A program made the translations under genes and the position numbers. Shown in pieces: positions 1 to 7,460 of a stretch of 64,000 nt of DNA. Every line of letters starts with the position of its first letter. Positions within the stretch are counted from its first letter, which is position 1. The notes beneath the pieces were generated by a model. That model worked only from the letters and a program-made list of their open reading frames with translations. It was not told where the DNA came from and ran no database searches. The stretch comes from JAGLON01 sp041394985 (GTDB lineage Bacteria > Zixibacteria > MSB-5A5 > GN15 > JAAZOE01). The stretch lies in NCBI GenBank assembly GCA_041394985.1, contig JAWLBI010000001.1:2790001-2854000 (forward strand). Direction: 5' to 3'.

Positions 1-576
1 GCCCAGATACAAATCCTTCGCCGTTCCCGATTCAGGCGGTTGCGCCTGTACCAGTCCACCGTTCGGCACACGGCCGACCAGCGTGTAGTTATTGACGATC
101 TTGTTTCCGTCTTCGAGTTGCACGTTGAAGCCACCGATCGAGACTGCCCCTTGCGCCACCGCGTAAACGGTACCATCGATGGATGATAACGGCGTCAGAA
201 GCAGGGTTCCCCCCTGCAGCGATGACGCATCACCGACCGACGAAACGGTTATATCGATTCGTGAGCCGGGCTTATTCGCTGACGAGATCTTCGCCGTCGC
301 CATCACAGCGGCGACATTTTTAACCTTCACCTGGGCGGGATCGACGGTCATACCCATGCGCTCCATCATATTGACGAGCGCCTGTATCGTAAATTGCGTG
401 CCCTTGCCGTCTCCGCTGCCATCGAGACCGATGACCAGGCCGTAGCCGATGAGGTCGATTTCGGAATCATTCTGATAGCGCGTAATGTCTTTGATGCGCA
501 CCGAGCTGGCCGATACGATACCGCTGACAAAACAGATGAGAACGATCAGGGCTAATAGTTTGCGCCAAATCTGCAT
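1..576 (-). CDS. flgI: Flagellar P-ring protein FlgI (N-terminal part; runs off the window)
   Basis: The first 192 codons are present and the C-terminus lies beyond the left edge. FlgI forms the periplasmic P ring around the flagellar rod in peptidoglycan. The translation starts MQIWRKLLALIVL, a typical Sec signal peptide ending near ASA/SS at about residue 25. The FlgI signature follows: VRIKDITRYQ, then LIGYGLVIGLDGSGDG, then the TIQALVNMMERMG segment. An AGGAG Shine-Dalgarno lies just upstream of the ATG at 574-576. flgH ends 8 nt upstream, so this is the last visible gene of the flgF-G-A-H-I operon. The identification is secure; completeness cannot be judged. Confidence 0.95.
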   Translation of the reverse strand, partial: MQIWRKLLALIVLICFVSGIVSASSVRIKDITRYQNDSEIDLIGYGLVIGLDGSGDGKGTQFTIQALVNMMERMGMTVDPAQVKVKNVAAVMATAKISSANKPGSRIDITVSSVGDASSLQGGTLLLTPLSSIDGTVYAVAQGAVSIGGFNVQLEDGNKIVNNYTLVGRVPNGGLVQAQPPESGTAKDLYLG

Positions 577-584
577 ATCCACTC

Positions 585-1172
585 CTAAAACAGCCAGTTC
601 AGGAACCGCATAATCGGTCCGGGACGGCTGGAATCGGTAATCGCTCCCTTGCCCTGATATGCAATCTGGGCATCGGCGATGAGATACGATTCGATACTGT
701 TATCCGGATTGATATCGCGCTGGCGAACGACGCCGCTCAGCGTGAGCGTTTCGCGGTCATTTGATATGCCGACCGTGCGATGCCCCTCGATAACCAGATC
801 ACCATTTTCGCGAACGGCAACCACTGTCACCGACATCTTTGCTTTTAGATTTCGGTTGCGGAGGTTTTCGCCCTTGCCGTCGAAGCTGTTTTTGTTTTCA
901 CCCTTGGCCCCGAATAACGGGATAAAATCGAGGATACCGGTTCCGGGACCACCCGATGTTTCGAATGATCCGCTTTTCTCGGTCTTACTCTCCGATTTAT
1001 TCGTTGCCTGAGTATTCTCATAGATATTGACGGTAAGAATATCGCCGATCTTGTGCGCCTTGATATCGGAGAAGAGCGACATTCCCTGACCGAAGTCGCC
1101 GCCGCGGATGGAAATCGTAAACGGCAACAGCAATAAGATGGCCGTCAGAATTAAAATGCGTTTAATGTTCAT
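585..1172 (-). CDS. flgH: Flagellar L-ring protein FlgH, without a lipobox cysteine
   Basis: This 195-residue protein builds the outer-membrane L ring of the basal body. After a hydrophobic signal (residues 4-22) the family core begins with SLFSDIKAHKIGDILTVNIYE. The conserved C-terminal part contains LVIEGHRTVGISNDRETLTLSG and a SYLIADAQIAYQGKG segment. Canonical FlgH is a lipoprotein, but no cysteine occurs anywhere in this N-terminal region. The start is well fixed by a purine-rich GGGGGAGAGG ribosome-binding site. The gene lies between flgA (12 nt gap) and flgI (8 nt gap) and shares their transcript. Confidence 0.95.
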   Translation of the reverse strand: MNIKRILILTAILLLLPFTISIRGGDFGQGMSLFSDIKAHKIGDILTVNIYENTQATNKSESKTEKSGSFETSGGPGTGILDFIPLFGAKGENKNSFDGKGENLRNRNLKAKMSVTVVAVRENGDLVIEGHRTVGISNDRETLTLSGVVRQRDINPDNSIESYLIADAQIAYQGKGAITDSSRPGPIMRFLNWLF

Positions 1173-1184
1173 CCTCTCCCCCTG

Positions 1185-1889
1185 TTATATGGCTACTTCC
1201 ACCACACCTGGAGCGGTGACGGTTCCGTAGACGATTTTATTGGAGTCGATATTTTTCACTTTGATATTGTCGCCGATATATCCCTGCTGGAGGGCAATAC
1301 CGCGCACCTGTATTTCCAAATATCCGGCATTGCCGATAATCGTTATCTGGCGGCCGTTCTCGACATCAGGAATCTTCTCGATACGATTGGCCCCGAATGC
1401 CCGGTCGGGCATCAAATTCTGAGCTGCACGACAGCCCGCCAATACTTCCGTATCGGACACGAGGGTTTCCGTGATCGACGTCACATCGATTTTCTTCACG
1501 GCAAACATATCTGGCGTCAATGATTCATGCCGTCGTATTTGATGCACCGGCACGAGGACATTATCATACCGCCGCACCATCAGCGAGACGGAACCCTTGT
1601 CGATCATTTCGCCGTCTTTTAATATTTCTACTCTGAGAGGGAATCGCCCGCGCGGAGCATTCGACACTAACGGATAGTATTGAAATTCACAATCGGTAAA
1701 ATCGGTTGCCCGGATATCCGTGCGAGCGATGCTGATCTCCGTCAGTTCGGGATCGAGTTCATACGTCGTCAGGATTTCATCGGTCAGATACGATAAAAGC
1801 TGATTTTCTTCCGGAATCGCATCACCGGCTACCAGTATCGCTGACAACAACAATCCGATTGTACACGTTATCAGTGAGACTTTTCTCAT
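1185..1889 (-). CDS. flgA: Flagellar basal body P-ring formation chaperone FlgA
   Basis: A 234-residue periplasmic chaperone that assists P-ring (FlgI) assembly. The N-terminus (MRKVSLITCTIGLLLSAILVAG) is a Sec signal peptide. The C-terminal half is the SAF/ChapFlgA domain. It includes RRHESLTPDMFAVKKIDVTS, the LAGCRAAQNLMPDRAF segment, and a final VKNIDSNKIVYGTVTAPGVVEV strand typical of the family's end. A GAGG site precedes the ATG. flgG ends 2 nt upstream and flgH begins 12 nt downstream, so it belongs to the flgF operon. Sequence identity across FlgA proteins is usually low; the recognition rests on the C-terminal pattern plus context. Confidence 0.93.
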   Translation of the reverse strand: MRKVSLITCTIGLLLSAILVAGDAIPEENQLLSYLTDEILTTYELDPELTEISIARTDIRATDFTDCEFQYYPLVSNAPRGRFPLRVEILKDGEMIDKGSVSLMVRRYDNVLVPVHQIRRHESLTPDMFAVKKIDVTSITETLVSDTEVLAGCRAAQNLMPDRAFGANRIEKIPDVENGRQITIIGNAGYLEIQVRGIALQQGYIGDNIKVKNIDSNKIVYGTVTAPGVVEVAI

Positions 1890-1891
1890 AA

Positions 1892-2680
1892 TTACCTCTT
1901 CAGGCTGTTAACGACCTGCGTCATATCATCCGATGTCTGGATGACTTTTGAGTTTATTTCATAGGCTCGCTGAGCCATGATCATATTTACCATTTCGTCC
2001 ACGACCGAAACATTCGATGTCTCAAGATATCCCTGATCGAGTGTTCCAAGTCCGTCGCTGCCCGGCGTTGATGTCGTCGGAGCGCCGGATGCGGCTGATT
2101 CGACAAACAGGTTATGTCCGACCGCCGAGAGACCGGCCGGATTGATGAATTTTGCGAGCTCAACCTGCCCTACCTGCTGCGGCGCCTCACTGCCGACAAC
2201 CATCACCGAGATATTTCCGTCTATCCCGATGGCCAGATCGGTCGCATCTTCGGGAATCGTTATTTCCGGCTGGAGCCGAAATCCATCCGCCGTCACTAAC
2301 TGCCCATCGGCCGATAGCTTGAAGGAACCATCTCTGGTATAAGCGGTCGTGCCGTCCGGCATCTGGACCTGGAAAAATCCATTGCCCGAAATCGCCATAT
2401 CGGTGGCGTTGTTGGTAATCGAAATCGAACCGGCGGTGAATTCGCGAGTCGTTGCGACTGCGCGAGAGCCATAGCCGACATCCAGATTGACGGGAATCGT
2501 CGCTCCGATTGCCGACGGCGTGCCGGCGCGGCGGAAATTCTGATACAGAATATCCTGGAATTCGATACGCGATTTCTTGAACGCCGTCGTATTGACGTTG
2601 GCAAGGTTATTGGCAATGTTATCGATATTCGTCTGTTGCGAGACCATTCCGGTCGCGGCAGTGTTCATCGCCTTAATCAT
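1892..2680 (-). CDS. flgG: Flagellar distal rod protein FlgG
   Basis: A 262-residue distal rod subunit, exported by the flagellar type III system, so no cleavable signal is expected. The N-terminal rod motif is intact (MIKAMNTAATGMVSQQTNIDNIANNLANVNTTAFKKSR, residues 1-38). The C-terminal coiled part (LETSNVSVVDEMVNMIMAQRAYEINSKVIQ) matches FlgG. The central D1 domain has NGFFQVQMPDGTTAYTRDGSF. The length is the family's usual 260-262. It sits 15 nt downstream of the paralogue flgF and 2 nt upstream of flgA. A GAGG ribosome-binding site precedes the ATG. Confidence 0.97.
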   Translation of the reverse strand: MIKAMNTAATGMVSQQTNIDNIANNLANVNTTAFKKSRIEFQDILYQNFRRAGTPSAIGATIPVNLDVGYGSRAVATTREFTAGSISITNNATDMAISGNGFFQVQMPDGTTAYTRDGSFKLSADGQLVTADGFRLQPEITIPEDATDLAIGIDGNISVMVVGSEAPQQVGQVELAKFINPAGLSAVGHNLFVESAASGAPTTSTPGSDGLGTLDQGYLETSNVSVVDEMVNMIMAQRAYEINSKVIQTSDDMTQVVNSLKR

Positions 2681-2695
2681 AACTACCTCTATCCG

Positions 2696-3436
2696 TTAAA
2701 GTCGTGTTTTCCCTACTTCGCTGTACAGCGTCTGCAGGCTCTCATCCTGCGTCTGTATAATCTTCGATGCCGCCTCGAAATGGCGCATGGTGACGATCAT
2801 CTCGACCATCTCCTTGACGACATTGATATTGGCCTGTTCGAGATACCCCTGGCGGACGGAATAATCCGCAGATGGAATCGGTTCAACCTCTTCGCCGACG
2901 ACAAATGTGCTGTCGCCGTTCTTCTTCAATTCATTCTTGTCTTCGAAATCGACGACACTCAATTGCGCTACGACATTGTCATCGACCAGTACCTGGCCGG
3001 TTTCATCGATAAGAACATCGGAACCATCGCCGATTGTAACCGGCCCGCCATCGCCGATGACGCGAAGACCGTCACTGGTGACCAAAAAGCCTTCCGTATC
3101 GACCATGAAGCTGCCGTTGCGGCTGTACTGACGCAGTGCGCCATCGATTGTCTCGAGGATGAAAAAGCCTTCTCCCTGAATAGCCACATCGAGAGGATTG
3201 CCCGTTTTATTAAATGTCCCTTGTGAGTAATCCGTATAGATTTGATCGATCATAGGACGTTCCCAATCCGAACGGGTCGGGAGGGTTGCCTTGGTGGCGG
3301 CATCAAGTTCTTTAATGAACGTCGCGTCTTTCTTATATCCGGGCGTAGTGGCGTTGGCAATATTGTTCGCCGTGATTTCCTGCTTCTTAACCTGCGGAAT
3401 CATCCCGGATGCCGCTTGATAGAGTCCTTTAAGCAT
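2696..3436 (-). CDS. flgF: Flagellar basal-body rod protein FlgF (FlgG-like)
   Basis: A 246-residue proximal rod protein of the FlgF/FlgG family. It has the N-terminal heptad region (MLKGLYQAASGMIPQVKKQEITANNIANATTPGYKKDA) and the C-terminal EQANINVVKEMVEMIVTMRHFEAASKIIQ. I place the start at 3434-3436. A CCTGGAGG ribosome-binding site precedes it and the protein then begins exactly at the family's conserved MLKGLY. A further in-frame ATG at 3470-3472 would add 12 residues, but it lies inside the sigma-54-type promoter. This is the first gene of flgF-G-A-H-I. FlgF and FlgG are paralogues, so the exact name relies on gene order. Confidence 0.93.
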   Translation of the reverse strand: MLKGLYQAASGMIPQVKKQEITANNIANATTPGYKKDATFIKELDAATKATLPTRSDWERPMIDQIYTDYSQGTFNKTGNPLDVAIQGEGFFILETIDGALRQYSRNGSFMVDTEGFLVTSDGLRVIGDGGPVTIGDGSDVLIDETGQVLVDDNVVAQLSVVDFEDKNELKKNGDSTFVVGEEVEPIPSADYSVRQGYLEQANINVVKEMVEMIVTMRHFEAASKIIQTQDESLQTLYSEVGKTRL

Positions 3437-3461
3437 ACCTATTCCTCCAGGCAATACAGAG

Positions 3462-3476
3462 GCAAGAGGCATGCCA
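3462..3476 (-). promoter_or_regulatory. Sigma-54-type promoter of the flgF operon
   Basis: On the minus strand the sequence reads TGGCATGCCTCTTGC. It has the -24 GG and -12 GC dinucleotides separated by exactly 10 nt, matching the sigma-54 consensus TGGCAC-N5-TTGC. The predicted start near 3450 is about 14 nt from the flgF ATG. An NtrC-type activator gene in the same window (13786-15147) could serve it. Confidence 0.75.
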
Positions 3477-3619
3477 TGATTAAACGACTACCGCCAATTC
3501 GACACAACCACTTACAATACAAATAATTACAACAATACTTGGATGCCGCGAATTATGCGGATGCAGTGACGAATCGGAAATTTCATCCGTTTTATCGGAG
3601 AATATTTTTCCGCAGACTG

Positions 3620-3838
3620 TTACTTAAGAGGTAACTGCTGAAATTTGGCTTTTGTCGTATCAATCAGTCTATTGACGGCATCGTCAAAGGCCTTGCAGGT
3701 ATAAAACATGTTATTCGATCGTATATAGAGAATGCAGTCGGTCTTGTAGCCATAACACTCCAAACTCTCCGCCAGATAGCAACATTTGATATAGGCGCAG
3801 CGCTCGGTTTTCGGGACTGTTGTATTACGCTTGGTCAT
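3620..3838 (-). CDS. Small cysteine-rich protein of unknown function
   Basis: A 72-residue protein I do not recognise. It has six cysteines, with CAYIKCCYLAESLECYGYKTDC in the first half and an isolated FYTC later. This spacing could bind a metal or form a small redox site, but no known zinc-finger pattern fits exactly. There is no signal peptide or membrane segment. It lies alone between the fliJ terminator (about 3904-3924) and the flgF promoter, in the same orientation as both flagellar operons. A weak sigma-28-like element is visible upstream. It is probably a real gene because of its isolated position and biased composition, but its function is unknown. Confidence 0.6.
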   Translation of the reverse strand: MTKRNTTVPKTERCAYIKCCYLAESLECYGYKTDCILYIRSNNMFYTCKAFDDAVNRLIDTTKAKFQQLPLK

Positions 3839-3863
3839 GTTTTCCCCGCTGTTTATATAACAG

Positions 3864-3891
3864 GCATCGGTCGGAATCGGGTCTTACTTTA
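3864..3891 (-). promoter_or_regulatory. Possible sigma-28-like promoter for the 72-residue protein
   Basis: The minus strand reads TAAA, then 16 nt, then ACCGATGC. This resembles TAAA-N15-GCCGATAA but has one extra spacer base and three mismatches in the -10. It overlaps the region just beyond the fliJ terminator and lies about 30 nt upstream of the small gene. The call is weak. Confidence 0.3.
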
Positions 3892-3894
3892 TCT

Positions 3895-3927
3895 CAAAAT
3901 AAAAGCCCCGGCGTCAACCGGGGCCCC
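3895..3927 (-). terminator. Rho-independent terminator after fliJ
   Basis: A 7-bp GC stem (GCCCCGG / CCGGGGC, 3905-3911 with 3918-3924) has a 6-nt loop. On the minus strand it is followed by TTTTATTTT. It lies 27 nt after the fliJ stop and marks the end of the flgB-fliJ operon. Confidence 0.9.
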
Positions 3928-3950
3928 ATGTGAAAGGAGGTAGAAAAGGA

Positions 3951-4394
3951 TTATTTTCTACGAAGATAGGTCTTTGTGCCGATTTCATCGTTCTCTTTCT
4001 GTAACAAGAGATTCTGCTCGGCTACATATTTTTCTTTGTGCTTCTCTTTCAGCTTTTCATAAATTTTTCGCTGTTTCGTGGCGTCGATCAATTCCTGCCT
4101 TTTTTGCGAAACTTCTATTTGAATTTTGCGAAGAACGTCTTTGCCTGAAATCTCCATTCCCTTCAACTTCAGATAATATCGCGAAAATGCGGTCAACTGT
4201 TGCGGATTGATCGTCCCGATCAGATACTGCCGTTCCTCTTCCAGGTGTCGCTCACGATCCTGCTGAATGCCCAATATTTCCTGCTTCTGCTTTTCCTCCA
4301 GATTACGGACCTGGGCCAGCGCCCGCTGACGCAGTTTTTCCTGGTGCCGGCGATACGACAGGATTTTTTCGAATCGGAAGTTAAACTTTTTCAC
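3951..4394 (-). CDS. fliJ: Flagellar export chaperone/coiled-coil protein FliJ
   Basis: A 147-residue, highly charged coiled-coil protein that couples the FliI ATPase ring to the export gate. The start MKKFNFRFEKILSYRRHQEKLRQRAL is the family hallmark (F-x-F-x-x-hydrophobic-L-x-x-R). The rest is continuous helix rich in Glu, Lys, Arg and Gln, ending KTYLRRK. The start codon is GTG at 4392-4394 and overlaps the end of fliI by 14 nt, implying translational coupling. It is the last gene of the flgB operon and is followed by a terminator. The identification depends on composition, the N-terminal motif and position directly after fliI. Confidence 0.92.
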   Translation of the reverse strand: MKKFNFRFEKILSYRRHQEKLRQRALAQVRNLEEKQKQEILGIQQDRERHLEEERQYLIGTINPQQLTAFSRYYLKLKGMEISGKDVLRKIQIEVSQKRQELIDATKQRKIYEKLKEKHKEKYVAEQNLLLQKENDEIGTKTYLRRK

Positions 4395-5733
4395 GCTTCA
4401 CTTCCTTTGTCGGCTCCGGCGGCGCGACAATGAGCTCCGCCAATTTCGCTATCGCTTCATCGGGATTTGAGTGCTCGTGTATCCCCTGCTTGAGGAACTC
4501 ATTTATATTATCGATACAGGCAATGGCATGATCGATTTTTTTCGATGAACCTTTAACATAGGCGCCGATATTAATCAGGTCTTCCGCCTCGCGGTATGTC
4601 GCCATGATTTCTTTTATTTTCCCGGCCGCTTCCCTGTGTTCAGGAGATATCACCTGCAGCATGAGTCGGCTGATGGAATGGAGAATATCGACCGCCGGGT
4701 AATGATTCTGCGCCGCCAGTTGCCGCGATAAAATCGCATGCCCGTCCAGCACCGATCGCACGGCATCGGAAATCGGCTCGTTAAAATCATCGCCTTCCAC
4801 TAACACGGTATACAGTCCTGTTATCGATCCCTTTTCACCTGCTCCCGATCGCTCCAGAATTTTCGGCAACATGGCAAAAACAGATGGCGGATACCCTTTC
4901 GTGGCCGGCGGTTCGCCGATGGATAAACCGATTTCGCGCTGCGCCATTGCGACTCGCGTCAGCGAATCGACTAACAACAGCACATCTTTGCCCTGATCGC
5001 GATAGTATTCTGCGATGGTCGTTGCGGTCATAATGCCTTTGAGGCGAATCAATGCGGGTTCATCCGAGGTCACGGCTACGACAACCGAGCTCTTCAGGCC
5101 TTCCGGCCCGAGATCATTTTCGATAAATTCCTTTACTTCGCGGCTGCGCTCCCCGACAAGTCCGATGATGGTGACGTCAGCATTCGTGCCGCGAGCGATC
5201 ATGCCCATCAATACCGATTTACCGACGCCGGAACCCGCGAATATGCCGATACGCTGTCCTTTACCGCATGTGCACAGGGTATCGACGGAGCGAATCCCCG
5301 TAAACAATGGCTCCGCGATGCGCTGACGCCGCAGACTCGACGGCGGCTCGGCATACAATGGGCGCGTCATCGTCGAAAAGAGCGGCCCCTTGTCATCAAT
5401 GGGATGACCGAGACCATCCAGCACACGGCCCAATAAATCTTCTCCGACCGGCACACGAAGCTGTTCACCGGTACTGGTAACGATGGAACCGGGATTAATT
5501 CCCTGAATCGTCCCCAGCGGCATGAGAAACAAACTGTTATCCTGGAATCCGACAACCTCCGCCATAACGGAATTATCGGTTTCCGGTGATTCGATACGAC
5601 AGAGAGATCCTACCGGTACGGCCGGTCCTTTGGATTCGACAACGAGGCCGGCGACTCGCCGCACCGTCCCGAATTGCTTCACTAATCGGACGGTATCGAC
5701 GATGCGACCATAATAGTCGTACTCGACTCTCAC
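4381..5733 (-). CDS. fliI: Flagellar type III export ATPase FliI
   Basis: A 450-residue ATPase that energises flagellar protein export from the cytoplasmic face of the basal body. Residues 1-95 are the F1-like N-terminal barrel. The Walker A motif GSGVGKS is at about 168-174 in FAGSGVGKSVLMGMIA. The Walker B strand is VLLLVDSLTRVAMAQREIGL. The flagellar-type PPATKGYPPSVFAMLPKILER segment follows. Length is normal. The start is GTG at 5731-5733, overlapping the fliH stop (GTGA), and the C-terminus overlaps fliJ by 14 nt. Both overlaps indicate tight co-translation with fliH and fliJ, its physical partners. Confidence 0.98.
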   Translation of the reverse strand: MRVEYDYYGRIVDTVRLVKQFGTVRRVAGLVVESKGPAVPVGSLCRIESPETDNSVMAEVVGFQDNSLFLMPLGTIQGINPGSIVTSTGEQLRVPVGEDLLGRVLDGLGHPIDDKGPLFSTMTRPLYAEPPSSLRRQRIAEPLFTGIRSVDTLCTCGKGQRIGIFAGSGVGKSVLMGMIARGTNADVTIIGLVGERSREVKEFIENDLGPEGLKSSVVVAVTSDEPALIRLKGIMTATTIAEYYRDQGKDVLLLVDSLTRVAMAQREIGLSIGEPPATKGYPPSVFAMLPKILERSGAGEKGSITGLYTVLVEGDDFNEPISDAVRSVLDGHAILSRQLAAQNHYPAVDILHSISRLMLQVISPEHREAAGKIKEIMATYREAEDLINIGAYVKGSSKKIDHAIACIDNINEFLKQGIHEHSNPDEAIAKLAELIVAPPEPTKEVKREKV

Positions 5734-6455
5734 AGCGTTGTCTCCTCGCCTTCGAGGATTGCCTGCTTGATGACATCATACATCGATTCCAGTCGGGCAT
5801 CGACATCTCCGGCAGGTGTTTCGATGAAACAACCGCCGATGCGAATGCGTGGATCCGGTTCGATGACGAATTCTTTTATTGCGGTGTGATTTCCTTTGAA
5901 CTTGTCAATATGTTGTTCCAGTTCGGGCAGATGATCCGGATGCACTTTAACTTTGATATTGCGCTTATCCAGCAGTTGATCGATCGTGCCGTTGATAATC
6001 GCCATCGTGATATTGGGATCGATTTCCGCCGATGCGAACGTCAATCGTCGTGAGATTTTCAGGATTATTTCGAGAATCTTCTCTTTTGCCTCAGCCAGCA
6101 GCTGATGGCGTTGATTCGTGATATCTGCTATCAGACCTGACAGCGAGGCTACTACTCGCCGCGCCTCTTCCCTGCCTTCATGCAGACCGCGCTGGAATCC
6201 TTTGTTCTCGCCTTCTTTAACCCCCTTGACATGCATCGCTTGTAACTCACCACGGATGCGCTCATCCAGGGCAATCAAATCCTGCAGCGGCACCTGCTTC
6301 TTGCCTTCGACCGACGTGACGACCATCAGCTCGGGATAGGACTGTTCGACCAATATCTCGGCCTGACGCTCACGCTCCTGGTCCGCTGAATACTGACCGA
6401 TCATCACCTTGCCCTCGGCCAGTTTCAAGGATCGAACGTTAGACAATGACGTCAT
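5730..6455 (-). CDS. fliH: Flagellar assembly protein FliH
   Basis: A roughly 241-residue FliI regulator that tethers the ATPase to the C ring. The central part is Gly/Glu-patterned helix (KGVKEGENKGFQRGLHEGREEARRVV). The C-terminal HrpE/FliH domain has LEIILKISRRLTFASAEIDPNI and ends with IRIGGCFIETPAGDVDARLESMYDVIKQAIL. I choose the ATG at 6453-6455 (MTSLSNVRSLKL). It overlaps fliG by only 17 nt, whereas the longer reading from 6545 would add 30 basic residues lying inside fliG. The stop overlaps the fliI GTG. It is a member of the flgB-fliJ operon. Confidence 0.93.
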   Translation of the reverse strand: MTSLSNVRSLKLAEGKVMIGQYSADQERERQAEILVEQSYPELMVVTSVEGKKQVPLQDLIALDERIRGELQAMHVKGVKEGENKGFQRGLHEGREEARRVVASLSGLIADITNQRHQLLAEAKEKILEIILKISRRLTFASAEIDPNITMAIINGTIDQLLDKRNIKVKVHPDHLPELEQHIDKFKGNHTAIKEFVIEPDPRIRIGGCFIETPAGDVDARLESMYDVIKQAILEGEETTL

Positions 6456-7458
6456 CCTTTCCGCCGCGACCGGCAATGACAATCTGGCCTTCTTCTTCGA
6501 GGCGCCGTACCGTTTCAACGATTCTCTGCTGCGCCGCCTCGACATCGGTCAGGCGCATCGGTCCCATGAACTCCATTTCTTCCTTGATGAGAACAGCCAC
6601 ACGCTCGGACACATTGGCGAATATCTTGTTTTTCACTTCCTCTGACGAGGCCTTGAGCGAAATCGCCAGATCCTTCGTCTCGACCTCCTTAAGAAGTCGC
6701 TGGACACCGCGGTCATCGAGCAATATGAGATCGTCGAAGACAAACATCATGTTCTTGATTTCAAGCGCCAGATCGGCGTTCTCGGCCTCGATAGCCTGAA
6801 GAATATTCTTCTCCGATGTCGTCTCAATCAGGTTCAGGATTTCGGCAATAGTCTTTGCGCCGCCCGATACCGACAGGTCACGCCCGGCACTGGTCGCAAA
6901 ATGACTTTGCAGAGTAATTTCTACTTCTTTTAAAACTTCTGGCGATATCTTCTCCATCGTCGCGACGCGAAGCGCGACCTCGGATTGTAATTCCGGAGGC
7001 AGTTCCGACAACACGCCCGCGGCCTGCTGCGGCACGAGCTGGGTCAGAATCAATGAAATAGTCTGCGGGTGTTCATTGCGGATAAAGTTTACCAGCTGCT
7101 GCGGATCAATATTTTTCAACAGATTGAAGCCGGAAGTCCGGAGGGATGATTCGAGACGATTCAAAATATCGAGGGCACGCTTGGTACCGACGGCCTTATT
7201 AAGAATATCTTTCGCGAAATCGATACCGCCCTGGGAAACATACTGCCGGGCCATGAAGATATCATGGCATTCTTTGATGACACGCTCTTCGACTTCCGGC
7301 GATACTTCGCGCAGGTTGGCGATTTCGACGGTGATACGCTCCAGGTCCTGTTCGTTCAGTGTTTTCAGAACGATTGAGGATACTTCCGTCCCGAACGCGA
7401 CTAATGCTATCGCAGCCTTTTGCGTCGGTGACAAATCATCATAGTTTATCTCAGCCAT
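6439..7458 (-). CDS. fliG: Flagellar motor switch protein FliG
   Basis: A 339-residue C-ring protein that binds the MS ring (FliF) and meets the stator. The N-terminal domain has LSPTQKAAIALVAFGTEVSS. The middle domain has the signature EHPQTISLILTQL followed by LPPELQSEVALRVA. The C-terminal torque domain has FDDLILLDDRGVQRLLKEVETKDLAISLK and ends near MRLTDVEAAQQRIVETVRRLEEEGQIV. Length is standard. It starts 2 nt after fliF and overlaps fliH. The charged motor residues of the C-terminal helix (LDDRGVQRLL) are in place, consistent with a functional switch. Confidence 0.98.
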   Translation of the reverse strand: MAEINYDDLSPTQKAAIALVAFGTEVSSIVLKTLNEQDLERITVEIANLREVSPEVEERVIKECHDIFMARQYVSQGGIDFAKDILNKAVGTKRALDILNRLESSLRTSGFNLLKNIDPQQLVNFIRNEHPQTISLILTQLVPQQAAGVLSELPPELQSEVALRVATMEKISPEVLKEVEITLQSHFATSAGRDLSVSGGAKTIAEILNLIETTSEKNILQAIEAENADLALEIKNMMFVFDDLILLDDRGVQRLLKEVETKDLAISLKASSEEVKNKIFANVSERVAVLIKEEMEFMGPMRLTDVEAAQQRIVETVRRLEEEGQIVIAGRGGKDDVIV

Positions 7459-7460
7459 AA

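Noticed and set aside
6456..6545. Longer fliH reading with a basic N-terminus (MSRRRSRESLKRYG)
   Set aside because: The extra 30 residues lie wholly inside fliG and look like an out-of-frame shadow; the ATG at 6455 gives a normal FliH.
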